DNA of 64,000 bases from Streptoverticillium olivoreticuli subsp. olivoreticuli (GTDB taxonomy: Bacteria; Actinomycetota; Actinomycetes; Streptomycetales; Streptomycetaceae), in the NCBI RefSeq assembly GCF_003391135.1, contig NZ_CP031455.1:4371001-4435000 (forward strand), read 5' to 3'. Of the stretch, positions 53,135 to 62,512 are shown piece after piece (the first letter of the stretch is position 1; the number at the start of each line of letters is the position of its first letter). A program made the position numbers and the translations under genes. The notes below the pieces were generated by a model that worked only from the letters and a program-made list of their open reading frames with translations, was not told the DNA's origin and did not search any database.

Positions 53135-55336
53135 TCAGACGCGGACCGGCTCGCGCTCCTCGTCGGGGTCGACCGACGGGGCCACCAGCTGCTTCTGCAG
53201 CTGCTCGCCCTCGACGTCGACGTTCGGGAGGATCTTGCCGAGCCAGCCGGGCAGCCACCAGGCGGCCTTGCCGAGCAGGGCGAGGACGGCGGGGACGATG
53301 GCCATGCGGACGACGAAGGCGTCGAAGAAGACGGCGATGGCCAGGCCGAAGCCGATCATCTTGATCATCGATTCGGAGGAGCCGATGAAGCCCGCGAAGA
53401 CGCTGATCATGATGACGGCGGCGGCGGTGACGACCCGCGCGCCGTGCTTGAAGCCGGTCACGATCGCCTGGCCGGGGCGCTCGCCGTGGACGAACGCCTC
53501 CCGCATCCGGGTCACGAGGAAGACCTCGTAGTCCATCGCGAGGCCGAAGACGACGCCGACCATGAAGATCGGCATCATGCTCATGATCGGGCCGGTCTCC
53601 TCGACGCCGAAGAGCGAGCCGAGCCAGCCCCACTGGAAGACCGCGACGACCGCGCCGAGGGCGGCGACCACGGACAGCAGGAAGCCGAGGGCGGCCTTGA
53701 GCGGGACGAGCACGGAGCGGAAGACGACCATCAGCAGCAGGAAGGCCAGGCCGACGACGAGTGCCAGGTAGGGCAGCAGGGCGTCGTTGAGCTTCTGCGA
53801 GACGTCGATGTTCATCGCCGTGGAGCCGGTGACGAGCACCTTGGCGCCGGTGTCCGAGGTGATCTTGCCGCCCTTGTCGCGGATCGCGTGGACGAGGTCC
53901 TCGGTCTGGGTGCCGGTCGGCTTGGACTTGGGGATCACCGTGATCGTCGCGGTGTCACCGGCCTTGTTGAAGTTGGCCGGGGTGACCATGGCGACGTCGG
54001 GCAGGCCCTTGATGGTCGTGATCACGGACTCGGCGGCGGCCTTGGGGTCGCTCGCCCTGGCCGCGTCGGTGACCACCATCAGGGGGCCGTTGAAGCCGGC
54101 GCCGAAGCCGTCGGCCAGCATGTCGTACGCCTTGCGCTGCGTGCTGCTCTTGGGCTGCGCCCCGTCGTCGGGCAGGCCGAGCTGGAGGGAGGCGGCGGGC
54201 ACGGCGATCGCGCCCAGGCCGAGCACACCGGCGGCCAGCACCCAGACCGGCTTGCGCAGGACGAAGCGGGCCCAGCGGGTGCCCATGTTGGGCTTGTCCG
54301 TGGCCGCGGGACGGCCGTCGCGCTTGCGGTCCTTGCGGGCCAGCACCTTGCGGGGGGCGAAGCCGAGCAGGGCGGGGATGAGGGTGAGCGCGATGAGCAC
54401 GGCGATGGCGACGGTCCCGGCGGCGGCCAGGCCCATCTTCGTCAGCATGGGGATGTTGACGACCGCGAGGCCGGCCAGCGCGATCACCACGGTGAGACCG
54501 GCGAAGACCACCGCGGAGCCCGCCGTGCCGACGGCCCGTCCGGCCGCTTCCTCGCGTTCGCGGCCCTCGGCCACCTCCGCGCGGTAGCGGGAGACGATGA
54601 AGAGCGCGTAGTCGATGCCGACCGCGAGGCCGATCATCATGGCGAGCGTCGAGGTGTTGCTGGACAGGTCGAGCACGGGCGCGAGCGCGGCGATCGAGGA
54701 GACGCCGATGCCGACGCCGATGATCGCGGTGAGCAGCGGCAGACCCGCGGCGACCAGCGAGCTGAAGGTGATCAGCAGGACGACCGCGGACACCGCGATG
54801 CCGATGATCTCCGAGCCGCCCTCGGGCATGGACTGGAGCGCGCTGCCGCCGGTCTCGACGGTCAGCCCGGAGTCCCGGGCGTGCTGCGCGGCGCCCTTGA
54901 GCGTGTCGCGCGAGGCGTCGGTGAGGTCCTGCGGCTTGGCCTTGTAGGTGACCGAGGAGTACGCGGTCGTGCCGTCCTTACTGACGGCGTTCGCCTTGAA
55001 CGGGTCGGCCGCAGAGGCCACCTGGGGCCCGGCGAGCTCGGCGACGGCCTTCTCGACGGCGGCCTGGTTCTTGACGTCGGTGATCTTCTGGCCGTCGGGG
55101 GCCTTGAAGACGACACGGGCGCTCGCGCCGTCCGGGGTCTGGCCCGGGAAGCGCTGCTCCAGCAGGTCGAAGGCGGCCTGCGCCTCGGTGCCCGGGATGG
55201 AGAAGTCGTTGTTGGTGGACTTGGACGCGGTGGCGGCGCCCGCGCCGGCGAGCACCAGCAGCAGCACCCATATGAGGGCTGCGTACCAGCGGCGCCGGAA
55301 GGCGAGCCGGCCGAGTCTGTAGAGGAACGTGGCCAC
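53135..55336 (-). CDS. MMPL/RND-family exporter
   Basis: 733 residues, two MMPL repeats. Each has a large extracytoplasmic loop (~35-180 and ~390-540) and five or six spans. Motifs AMMIGLAVGIDYALFIVSRYRAE and VGVVFGLAMDYEVFLVTRMREAF carry the two conserved aspartates for proton coupling. Exports lipids, siderophores or drugs. Probably under control of the TetR gene just upstream on the same strand, 98 bp away. GTG start 55336. Confidence 0.93.
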   Translation of the reverse strand: MATFLYRLGRLAFRRRWYAALIWVLLLVLAGAGAATASKSTNNDFSIPGTEAQAAFDLLEQRFPGQTPDGASARVVFKAPDGQKITDVKNQAAVEKAVAELAGPQVASAADPFKANAVSKDGTTAYSSVTYKAKPQDLTDASRDTLKGAAQHARDSGLTVETGGSALQSMPEGGSEIIGIAVSAVVLLITFSSLVAAGLPLLTAIIGVGIGVSSIAALAPVLDLSSNTSTLAMMIGLAVGIDYALFIVSRYRAEVAEGREREEAAGRAVGTAGSAVVFAGLTVVIALAGLAVVNIPMLTKMGLAAAGTVAIAVLIALTLIPALLGFAPRKVLARKDRKRDGRPAATDKPNMGTRWARFVLRKPVWVLAAGVLGLGAIAVPAASLQLGLPDDGAQPKSSTQRKAYDMLADGFGAGFNGPLMVVTDAARASDPKAAAESVITTIKGLPDVAMVTPANFNKAGDTATITVIPKSKPTGTQTEDLVHAIRDKGGKITSDTGAKVLVTGSTAMNIDVSQKLNDALLPYLALVVGLAFLLLMVVFRSVLVPLKAALGFLLSVVAALGAVVAVFQWGWLGSLFGVEETGPIMSMMPIFMVGVVFGLAMDYEVFLVTRMREAFVHGERPGQAIVTGFKHGARVVTAAAVIMISVFAGFIGSSESMIKMIGFGLAIAVFFDAFVVRMAIVPAVLALLGKAAWWLPGWLGKILPNVDVEGEQLQKQLVAPSVDPDEEREPVRV

Positions 55337-55434
55337 GAGGCGTTGTGCTCCCGTCGTGTCGAGATCTGGCGTAACAGGGCGTGAGGTACCGGCCCGACGA
55401 CGAGAGCGGCGCGTCAGGTTGGGGGGTGATCGGA

Positions 55435-56037
55435 TCAGAGGCCGAGTGCGGGGACCATCACGGCGTCGATGTAGCGGGCCAGATACGCGGAGTCCGCGGT
55501 CCGGTCCTCGATCAGGTGGCGGGTGACGAAAGCGCCGACCATCATGTGCCCGACGTAGTCGAGCGCGGGGTTGTCGGCGGCGAGCTCGCCCCGCTCGACC
55601 CCGCGTCGCATCACCGCGTGGAGCCCCTGGAGCTCGGGCTCGATCAGCAGTTCACGCAGCGCGCGGCGGAGGTCGGGGTTGGTGTGGATCGCGTGGCCCA
55701 GACCCCGCATCAGCGCGGCGTCCTTCTCCATCTGCGCGTCGTCGGCGGCGCACAGCATGGCCTGGAGGTCACCGCGGACGGTGCCGGTGTCGATACTGGA
55801 GATCTTGACCGGCTTCTGGTGCCGCAGCGCGCTCGCGACCAGCTCGGGCTTGCCCTTCCACTGGCGGTAGAGGGTGGCCTTGCTGGAGTGCGTACGGGCC
55901 GCCACGGCGTCCATGGTGAGGGCGTCGTAGCCGACCTCGCGCAGGATCTCCAGGACGGCGCCGTAGAGCTCGCCTTCCCGTTCGGGCGTCAGCCGGGTGC
56001 GGCGTGGCAGCGTCGGCTCGGGTGGGTCCTTCGGCAT
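55435..56037 (-). CDS. TetR-family repressor of the MMPL exporter
   Basis: 200 residues. HTH ~20-70: ELYGAVLEILREVGYDALTMDAVAARTHSSKATLYRQWKGK. C-terminal domain of the TetR_C type with ELLIEPELQGLHAVMRRGVERGEL. The ATG at 56037 follows AAGGAG; extension to 56181 crosses the operator region. It precedes the MMPL gene, and several palindromes lie just upstream of its start. Confidence 0.9.
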   Translation of the reverse strand: MPKDPPEPTLPRRTRLTPEREGELYGAVLEILREVGYDALTMDAVAARTHSSKATLYRQWKGKPELVASALRHQKPVKISSIDTGTVRGDLQAMLCAADDAQMEKDAALMRGLGHAIHTNPDLRRALRELLIEPELQGLHAVMRRGVERGELAADNPALDYVGHMMVGAFVTRHLIEDRTADSAYLARYIDAVMVPALGL

Positions 56038-56062
56038 GCGCCACTCCTTCCGGCTCACTTGA

Positions 56063-56128
56063 ACGAAACGGTTTCGTACACGTACATCACGAGCGTACGT
56101 CCCGGCCCTGCGAAACGGCGTCGTTTCG
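56063..56128. promoter_or_regulatory. Operator cluster between the TetR and tricorn genes
   Basis: Three inverted repeats. ACGAAAC (56063-56069), G, GTTTCGT (56071-56077). ACGTAC (56080-56085) / GTACGT (56095-56100). CGAAACG (56111-56117), GCGT, CGTTTCG (56122-56128). The first and third share the half-site CGAAAC, as expected for two binding sites of one TetR repressor. They lie in the 187-bp gap between divergent genes, so both could be regulated. Confidence 0.6.
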
Positions 56129-56224
56129 ATGGTGTTCTCCATCACGGACGGAATCACGGACGCAATCGCGGGCCGAATCACGGACCGAGTTGCCGTGGCC
56201 CCCCGGGGCCGAAACGATGAGGAG

Positions 56225-59200
56225 GTGAGTGATGCGTATCTGCGGTTCCCTCATCTGCACGGCGATCTGCTCTGCTTCACGGCCGAGGACGACCTCTGGA
56301 TCGCCCCCCTCGACGCCGACGGCGCGAAGGACGCCGCTCGCGCCTGGCGGCTGACCGTCGACCGGACCCGGGTCGGGCACCCCCGCTTCTCCCCCGACGG
56401 CCGGCACATCGCCTTCACCACCTGGCGCAGCCTCGACCCCGAGATCCACCTGGCCCCCGTCGACGGCGGGCCCGCCCGCCGGCTCACCTACTGGGGCAGC
56501 ACCGACGCCCGCGTCTGCGGCTGGGCGCCGCCCGACCAGGACGGCCACTGCGACATCCTCGCCGTCTCCTCGCACGGCCAGCCCTTCTCCTACTTCTCCT
56601 GGGCCTACCGGCTGCCCACCGACGGCGGGCCCGGCGGGCGGCTGCCGTGGGGTCCCGCCTCGGACATCGCGATCGGCGGGACGGAGTGCCGGACGCTGCT
56701 GCTGACGGGCAAGCCGCCGCACGAGCCCGCCGCCTGGAAGCGCTACCGCGGCGGCGCCACGGGGCGGCTGTGGCTGCACGGCACCCGGCTGGTGCCGGAC
56801 CTGCGCGGCCACCTGGACTCGCCGATGTTCGTCGCCGACCGCGTCGCCTTCCTCTCCGACCACGAGGGCGTCGGCAACCTCTACTCCTGCCTGCCCGACG
56901 GCTCGGACCTGCGCCGCCACACCGACCACGGCGACTTCTACGCCCGGCACGCGTCCACCGACGGCTCGCGCGTGGTCTACCAGTGCGCGGGCGAGCTGTG
57001 GCTGGTGGACGACCTCGGGCCGCGGGGCGTCCCGCGCAGGCTGGACGTGCGCCTGGGCGGGCCGCGCGCCGGACGCCGCCCGTACCAGGTACAGGCCGCC
57101 ACCAACGTCGAGGCGCTCACCGTGGACTCCACCGGCCGCGCCAGCGCCGTCGAGGTGCGCGGCAGCCTCTACTGGCTGACGCACCGCGACGGACCGGCCC
57201 GGACCATCGCCGACACCCCGGGCGTACGGGTCCGGCTGCCGGAGATGCTCGGCTCGACCGGCCAGGTCGCCTATGTCACGGACGCCGAGGGCGAGGACGC
57301 GATCGAGATCGCGCAGCTGCCGCGCGCCACCGGGCCCGCCGAGCCGCGGCGGCTGGCGGCGGGCCGGATCGGCCGGGTGCAGGAGCTGATCGCCGCCCCG
57401 GACGGCGAGCGGCTGGCCGTCGCCGCGCACGACGGGCGGCTGCTGCTCGTGGACACCTCCCCCGAGGGCGAGGGCGAGGTCCAAGAGCTCATCCGCTCCG
57501 CCAACGGGCCCGTGCGCGACCTGGCGTTCTCCCCCGACTCGGCGTGGCTGACCTGGTCGCACCCCGGCGTCGGCCGCTCGCTGCGCCAGATCAAGATCGC
57601 CAGGCTGTCGGACCGGACGGTCGTCGACGTCACCAACGGCCGCTTCGAGGACGAGCAGCCCGTCTTCACCCGCGACGGCCGCTATCTGGCCTTCCTGTCG
57701 TGGCGCGGCTTCGACCCGGTCTACGACGTGCACACCGGCGACCTCTCCTTCCCGCTGGGCTGCCGCCCCTATCTCGTGCCGCTGTCCTCGGCGACGCCCT
57801 CGCCCTTCGCGCTGACGACGGAGGGCAGGCCCGCGGCCGGAGGGCTCGACTCCGACGACAGCGGCAGCGCGGAAGGGGCGACGCTCATCGAGGTGGAGGG
57901 GCTGGAGAGCCGGGTGACGCCCTTCCCGGTGGCCGCCTCGAAGTACTCCGCGCTCGAACCCGTCAGCGGCGGCGGCCTGGTGTGGCTGCGCTGGCCGATC
58001 TCCGGCGCCCTCGGCGAGACCTTCGCCAACCCCGCCGACACCTCCGGCCGCCCCACGCTCGAACACTTCGACCTGGCCAAGGCCAAGCGCACCGAACTCA
58101 CCAGCTCCCTGGACTGGTTCGCGGTCAGCGGCGACGGCACCCGCCTGGTGATCAACGACGAGGGCGAGCTGCGGGCCGTGCCCTCCGGTGACGTCGGCGA
58201 CTCCGACTCGACCGTCTACATCGACATGCGGCGCATCCTGCACGACGTGGACCCGGCGGCCGAGTGGCGGCAGGCGTACGAGGAGGCGGGGCGGATCGTC
58301 CGCGCGTACTTCTGGGAGCCGGGGATGTGCGGCATCGACTGGGACGCGGTCCTCGCGCAGTACCGCCCGCTGGTCGAACGCGTCGCCTCCCCCGACGACT
58401 TCGCCGACCTGCTGCGCGAGCTGCTCGGCGAGCTGGGCACCTCGCACGCCTATGTGGTCCCCGCCCGCCGCAACGAGGGCCCGCCGCACTACCAGCGCGC
58501 CATCGGCCTGCTGGGGGCCAACCTCGTGCACGACAAGGACGGCTCCTGGACCGTGCGGCGCATCCTGCCCGGCGACTCCTCCGACTCCAAGGCCCGCTCC
58601 CCGCTGGCCGGTTCGGGCATCAGGGAGGGCTCGGCGCTCACCCACGTCGACGGGCGGCCCGTGGACCCGGTGGCGGGCCCGTACCCGCTGCTGGCCGCGG
58701 CGGGCGGCACGACCGTCGAGCTGACCTTCCGGCCCGCCGGGCCCGAGGGGCACCCGCGCCGCGTCGCCGTCGTCCCGCTGGTCGACGAGCGGCCGCTGCG
58801 CTACCAGGACTGGGTCGCCAAGCGGCGCGCGGTCGTACGGGAGCTGAGCGGCGGCAAGTGCGGCTACCTCCACATCCCCGACATGGGCGGCTCCGGCTGG
58901 GCGCAGTTCAACCGCGACCTGCGGATGGAGATGTCCCGCCCGGCGCTGATCGTCGACGTGCGGGGCAACGCGGGCGGCAACATCAGCGAGCTGGTCGTGG
59001 AGAAGCTGACCCGCACCATCGTCGGCTGGGACCTGACGCGCGGCGCGCAGCCGGTGTCGTACGCGAGCAACGCGCCCCGCGGCCCGGTCGTGGCCATCGC
59101 CGACGAGATGACCTCCTCCGACGGCGACATGATCACCGCCGCCTTCAAACTCCAGGGCATCGGGCCGGTGGTGGGCCTGCGCACCTGGGGCGGGGTCGTC

Positions 59201-59479
59201 GGGATGACCGGCCGGCACCGGCTCGGGGACGGCTCGTCGATCACCGTGCCGATGAACGCGGCGTGGTTCGACGCCTACGGCTGGGGCGTGGAGAACCACG
59301 GCGTCGAGCCGGACATCGAGGTGGACCGCACCCCGCTGGACTGGGCGGAGGGCCGCCACAAGCAGATGGACGACGCCGTACGGCTCGCGCTCGACCTGCT
59401 GGAACGGCACGGCTGCGCCGAGCCGCCGGACTACTCGGACGCGCCGGACCGTCGGCGGCCCCAGCTCCCGCCCAGGTAG
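56225..59479 (+). CDS. Tricorn-type protease
   Basis: 1084 residues from GTG 56225. Six- then seven-bladed propeller region (~1-700; e.g. FSPDGRHIAFTTWR, FTRDGRYLAFLSWRGFDP), a catalytic C1 helical domain (~700-770) with THAxx-like GTSHAYV (His741), a PDZ domain (~780-880), and the C2 core with DVRGNAGG, SSDGD (Ser965, Asp966) and WGVENHGVEPD (Glu1023). It degrades peptides released by the proteasome. The start is uncertain: GAGGAG touches the GTG, while GTG 56195 and ATG 56129 are also in frame. Divergent from the TetR gene across an operator cluster. Confidence 0.92.
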   Translation: MSDAYLRFPHLHGDLLCFTAEDDLWIAPLDADGAKDAARAWRLTVDRTRVGHPRFSPDGRHIAFTTWRSLDPEIHLAPVDGGPARRLTYWGSTDARVCGWAPPDQDGHCDILAVSSHGQPFSYFSWAYRLPTDGGPGGRLPWGPASDIAIGGTECRTLLLTGKPPHEPAAWKRYRGGATGRLWLHGTRLVPDLRGHLDSPMFVADRVAFLSDHEGVGNLYSCLPDGSDLRRHTDHGDFYARHASTDGSRVVYQCAGELWLVDDLGPRGVPRRLDVRLGGPRAGRRPYQVQAATNVEALTVDSTGRASAVEVRGSLYWLTHRDGPARTIADTPGVRVRLPEMLGSTGQVAYVTDAEGEDAIEIAQLPRATGPAEPRRLAAGRIGRVQELIAAPDGERLAVAAHDGRLLLVDTSPEGEGEVQELIRSANGPVRDLAFSPDSAWLTWSHPGVGRSLRQIKIARLSDRTVVDVTNGRFEDEQPVFTRDGRYLAFLSWRGFDPVYDVHTGDLSFPLGCRPYLVPLSSATPSPFALTTEGRPAAGGLDSDDSGSAEGATLIEVEGLESRVTPFPVAASKYSALEPVSGGGLVWLRWPISGALGETFANPADTSGRPTLEHFDLAKAKRTELTSSLDWFAVSGDGTRLVINDEGELRAVPSGDVGDSDSTVYIDMRRILHDVDPAAEWRQAYEEAGRIVRAYFWEPGMCGIDWDAVLAQYRPLVERVASPDDFADLLRELLGELGTSHAYVVPARRNEGPPHYQRAIGLLGANLVHDKDGSWTVRRILPGDSSDSKARSPLAGSGIREGSALTHVDGRPVDPVAGPYPLLAAAGGTTVELTFRPAGPEGHPRRVAVVPLVDERPLRYQDWVAKRRAVVRELSGGKCGYLHIPDMGGSGWAQFNRDLRMEMSRPALIVDVRGNAGGNISELVVEKLTRTIVGWDLTRGAQPVSYASNAPRGPVVAIADEMTSSDGDMITAAFKLQGIGPVVGLRTWGGVVGMTGRHRLGDGSSITVPMNAAWFDAYGWGVENHGVEPDIEVDRTPLDWAEGRHKQMDDAVRLALDLLERHGCAEPPDYSDAPDRRRPQLPPR

Positions 59480-59487
59480 GCGAACCG

Positions 59488-59615
59488 GACCTGGGGGCAA
59501 GCCCCCAGACCCCCAAAGCGGCTTCGCCGCTTGTCCTCAATCGCCGGACGGGCTGAGATCAGCCCGTCCGGCGATTGAGGACGCGGCCGCAGGCCGCGCG
59601 CGGGGCCCGGGGCAC
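59488..59615. repeat. Intergenic hairpin repeat, copy 8 (complete, AATC variant)
   Basis: Core 59533-59582: CTCAATCGCCGGACGGGCTGA and its exact complement around GA. A CTGGGGGCAAGCCCCCAG hairpin precedes it, an AGCGGCTTCGCCGCT hairpin adjoins it, and GCGGCCGCAGGCCGCGCGC follows. Located between the convergent tricorn and small-protein genes, where it would terminate both. Confidence 0.85.
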
Positions 59616-59680
59616 CCCCGGAAAACAACGAAAGCGGGCCCAGGGGGGAACCCCGGACCCGCTCTGCCAGGCGCAGCCGA

Positions 59681-59863
59681 CTAGGTGAGGTCGTCGTCCT
59701 GGATGTCGTCGAAGGACTGCTGGCCCTGCTGCCTGGCCTGCTCCGCGCGCTGGCGCAGGCGCTCCTGCTCGCTCTGGCCGCGCTGCTTCGCCTCGTCCTG
59801 CTTGCCCTGCATCTTCTGCTTGGCCTGCTGGGCCTTGGCCTGCATCTCGTCCTTGATGCCCAT
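59681..59863 (-). CDS. Small Lys/Gln-rich coiled-coil protein
   Basis: 60 residues, strongly charged and Gln-rich with heptad-like spacing (MQAKAQQAKQKMQGKQDEAKQR), then an acidic tail DDIQDDDLT. Resembles the CsbD/LEA-like stress proteins in composition only. ATG 59863 after GAGGAG. The longer upstream frame reads through the promoter. Function unknown. Confidence 0.7.
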   Translation of the reverse strand: MGIKDEMQAKAQQAKQKMQGKQDEAKQRGQSEQERLRQRAEQARQQGQQSFDDIQDDDLT

Positions 59864-59953
59864 GCTGTTCACTCCTCGTGGGGGGTGTGGGAGGGCGTTG
59901 AACCGCCCCCGGAACAGCGTGGCACGCACCCTCACGGCCCGCATATCGTACGA

Positions 59954-60841
59954 CTACCCTCCGCTATCGCCCTGCCGCGCCCTCTCGTCGGCCGCTCCCC
60001 CGGCACCCACAAGTCCCGTGCGCCTCCCGGACAGTTCGGGTCCGAGACGGCGCATCTCGCGGCGGCCGCCCACGGCGATCAGCGCGGGCAGCAGGCCGCG
60101 CACGGGCTGCAGCGCGCGCAGCCACCCCTGTGCGTAGACGTGCGCGGAGCGCCGTTCGATGCCCGCGACCAGCCGGTCGACGGCCGGGCCGAGGGGGTAG
60201 GTGCGGTTCGCGGGCCACGGCAGCCGCGTCCGCGCCTCCCGCATCACCGGGTCCTCGTCGGCCCCGCGCACCATGTCGGTGTCCGTCCAGCTCAGATAGC
60301 CGACGCCGACCCGTACGCCCCGGTGGCCGACCTCGGCGCGCAGACAGTGCGCGTACGCCTCGACGCCCGCCTTCGACGCGCAGTACGCGGTCATCATCGG
60401 CGCCGGGCTGATCGCCGCCAACGACGCGATCTGGAGCAGATAGCCGCGGCTCTCGGCGAGTACGGGCAGGAAGGCGCGGCCGGTGACGGCGCTGCCTATG
60501 AGGTTGACCTCGACGACGCGCCGCCACGCCCCGGGGTCGGAGCCCTCCAGCGGGCCGCCGGAGGCGACGCCCGCGTTGGCGACGACGATGTCGACCTTGC
60601 CGAACCGGGCCTTGACCTCGCGGGCCACCCGCGTCATCGCCCCGTGGTCGGTGACGTCGGCGTACCAGTGCGCGGCGTCCTCGTGGAGCGAGGACGCGAC
60701 GCGGCGCAGCTCGTCCTCCTCCAGGCCCACCAGCGCGACGCGGGCGCCGCGTGCCGAGAGTTTGCGGGCCAGTTGGGCGCCGATGCCCCGCGCGGCACCG
60801 GTGACGACGGCGACCTGTCCCTCCAGCGGCATGCGGTTCAC
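59954..60841 (-). CDS. SDR-family oxidoreductase coupled to a monooxygenase
   Basis: 295 residues. TGAARGIG cofactor motif, NAGVASGG, IASLAAISPAPMMTAYCASKAG (Ser, Tyr and Lys of the active site), and a C-terminal basic region RREMRRLGPELSGRR. The GTG at 60841 overlaps the monooxygenase stop and has GGAGG at 7 nt, so it is preferred over ATG 60832. The two enzymes probably act in one catabolic or modification route; the substrate is unknown. Confidence 0.9.
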   Translation of the reverse strand: MNRMPLEGQVAVVTGAARGIGAQLARKLSARGARVALVGLEEDELRRVASSLHEDAAHWYADVTDHGAMTRVAREVKARFGKVDIVVANAGVASGGPLEGSDPGAWRRVVEVNLIGSAVTGRAFLPVLAESRGYLLQIASLAAISPAPMMTAYCASKAGVEAYAHCLRAEVGHRGVRVGVGYLSWTDTDMVRGADEDPVMREARTRLPWPANRTYPLGPAVDRLVAGIERRSAHVYAQGWLRALQPVRGLLPALIAVGGRREMRRLGPELSGRRTGLVGAGGAADERARQGDSGG

Positions 60842-62370
60842 CGGGCGGCCTCCGCGGCGGAGCGAGCGCGGCCGGCGGTGCTCGGCACGCGCAGCACCTG
60901 GTACTCGCCGAGGTCCACCTGGCGGGTGGCCTTCCGGAACTCGGCGGTGGAGCCCGGCCAGGCGGTGGTGTTGCGGCCGCCCGCGTCGAGGTACCAGCTG
61001 TCGCAGCCGGTGTTCCAGACCGAACGCGCCAGCCGCGCCTGGAGTCTGCGGTTCCAGGTGCCCACGGCGGACGGGCGGGCGTCGAGCGCCGCCTTGTGCG
61101 AGGGGCCGCCCAGGACCTCCAACTGCCGCATGTAGTCGATGAGGTAGTTGAGGTGCGATTCGATGATGAGGATCATCGAGCTGTTGCCGAGGCCCGTGTT
61201 GGGGCCGATGATCTGGAGGAAGTTGGGGAAACCGGCGACGGTGGCGCCACGCAGCGCGGCCATGCCGTCCTTCCACTCCTCGGCGAGCGTACGGCCCTCG
61301 GCGCCGGTGACCAGCCGGCCGATGGGCTGGTCGGTGACCCGGAAGCCGGTGCCGAAGACGATCGCGTCGGCCTCCGTCTCCGTGCCGTCGGAGGCGATCA
61401 GCGTGGAGCCGCGCACCTCGGCGAGCCCGGCGGTCACCAGGTCCACATTGGGGCGGGTGAGCGCGGGGTAGTAGTCGTTGGAGAGCAGGATGCGCTTGCA
61501 GCCGATGCGGTAGCCGGGGGTCAGGGCGGCCCGCAGCGCCGGGTCCTTGACGGCCCTGTGCAGGTGGGAGGCGGCGAGCCGCTCCAGGATCCGCAGGTCG
61601 GACGGCCGCTTGGTGAACATCCCGACCTGTAACTCCCTTATCCCCCACAGCAGTCCGCGGCGCAGCAGGCGGGTGGCGGGGACCTTGGCGTGCAGCCACT
61701 GCTCGGCGTGGGAGATCCTGCGGTCGGCGCGCGGCACCACCCAGGCCGGGGTGCGCTGGAAGAGCGTCAGCCGCCGTACCTCCGGCTGGATCTCCGGCAC
61801 GATCTGGATGGCCGAGGCACCCGTGCCGACCATGGCGACGCGCTTGCCCCGCAGGTCGTAGCCGTGGTCCCAGCGTGCGGAGTGGAAGACCTTGCCGGGG
61901 AAGGTGTCCAGGCCCGGCACGTCGGGGACGCTCGGCTCGGAGAGCGGGCCGGTCGCGGAGACCACGACGTCGGCGGTGAGCGGGCCCGAGGCGGTCTGAA
62001 GCTCCCACAGCAGCCGGTCCGCGTCCCAGCGCATGTCCAGCACCTCGGAGTCGAGGCGCAGGTGGGGACGGATGCCGAAGGTGTCGGTGACCCGCTCCAG
62101 ATAGGCGCGGATGTGGGGCTGGCCGGAGAAGTTGCGCGGCCACTCGGGGTTGGGGGCGAAGGAGAAGGAGTAGAGGTGCGAGGGCACGTCGCAGGCGCAG
62201 CCGGGATAGGTGTTGTCCCGCCAGGTGCCGCCCACGGAGCCGGCGCGCTCCAGGACCACGAAGTCGGTGATCCCTTCGCGGCGGAGCCGCACCGCCGCCC
62301 CCAGCCCGCCGAATCCGGACCCGATCACCGCCACCCGTACGTGCTCGCGCTGGCGCTCGCCCTCGGCCAT
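60838..62370 (-). CDS. FAD-dependent monooxygenase (Baeyer-Villiger type); contains a TTA codon
   Basis: 510 residues. FAD site GSGFGG (17-22), VGGTWRDNTYPGCACDVPSHLYSFSF, the Baeyer-Villiger-type fingerprint FPGKVFHSARWDH, and the second GxGxxA site MVGTGASAIQIVP for NADPH. Converts ketones to esters, or aromatic/steroid-like substrates, in related enzymes. Leu247 is encoded by TTA (minus strand, 61632-61630), which makes its translation dependent on bldA tRNA in Streptomyces. ATG 62370. A TetR-like GAGCGCTC palindrome at 62434-62441 lies upstream. Confidence 0.9.
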   Translation of the reverse strand: MAEGERQREHVRVAVIGSGFGGLGAAVRLRREGITDFVVLERAGSVGGTWRDNTYPGCACDVPSHLYSFSFAPNPEWPRNFSGQPHIRAYLERVTDTFGIRPHLRLDSEVLDMRWDADRLLWELQTASGPLTADVVVSATGPLSEPSVPDVPGLDTFPGKVFHSARWDHGYDLRGKRVAMVGTGASAIQIVPEIQPEVRRLTLFQRTPAWVVPRADRRISHAEQWLHAKVPATRLLRRGLLWGIRELQVGMFTKRPSDLRILERLAASHLHRAVKDPALRAALTPGYRIGCKRILLSNDYYPALTRPNVDLVTAGLAEVRGSTLIASDGTETEADAIVFGTGFRVTDQPIGRLVTGAEGRTLAEEWKDGMAALRGATVAGFPNFLQIIGPNTGLGNSSMILIIESHLNYLIDYMRQLEVLGGPSHKAALDARPSAVGTWNRRLQARLARSVWNTGCDSWYLDAGGRNTTAWPGSTAEFRKATRQVDLGEYQVLRVPSTAGRARSAAEAAR

Positions 62371-62433
62371 GCCGCCGCCTCCCGAAGCCGCTCCATCACG
62401 CCAGCGTCCACTGGCACAGTCGCGAGAGTAAGC

Positions 62434-62441
62434 GAGCGCTC
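62434..62441. promoter_or_regulatory. Short palindrome upstream of the monooxygenase operon
   Basis: GAGCGCTC inside AGTAAGCGAGCGCTCACGCG, 64 bp before the monooxygenase start. Resembles TetR-type half-site arrangements, but the perfect part is only 8 bp and no regulator gene is adjacent. Confidence 0.25.
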
Positions 62442-62512
62442 ACGCGAGCGATAGGGGTGCGCGGCGGGTAAGTTACCGGGGGTTGCGGGTAGTTGGGGGG
62501 TGCGGGTCGTCG

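Noticed and set aside
56087..59500. 1137-codon minus-strand reading frame opposite the tricorn gene
   Set aside because: Antisense shadow in a high-GC gene; no recognisable domain.
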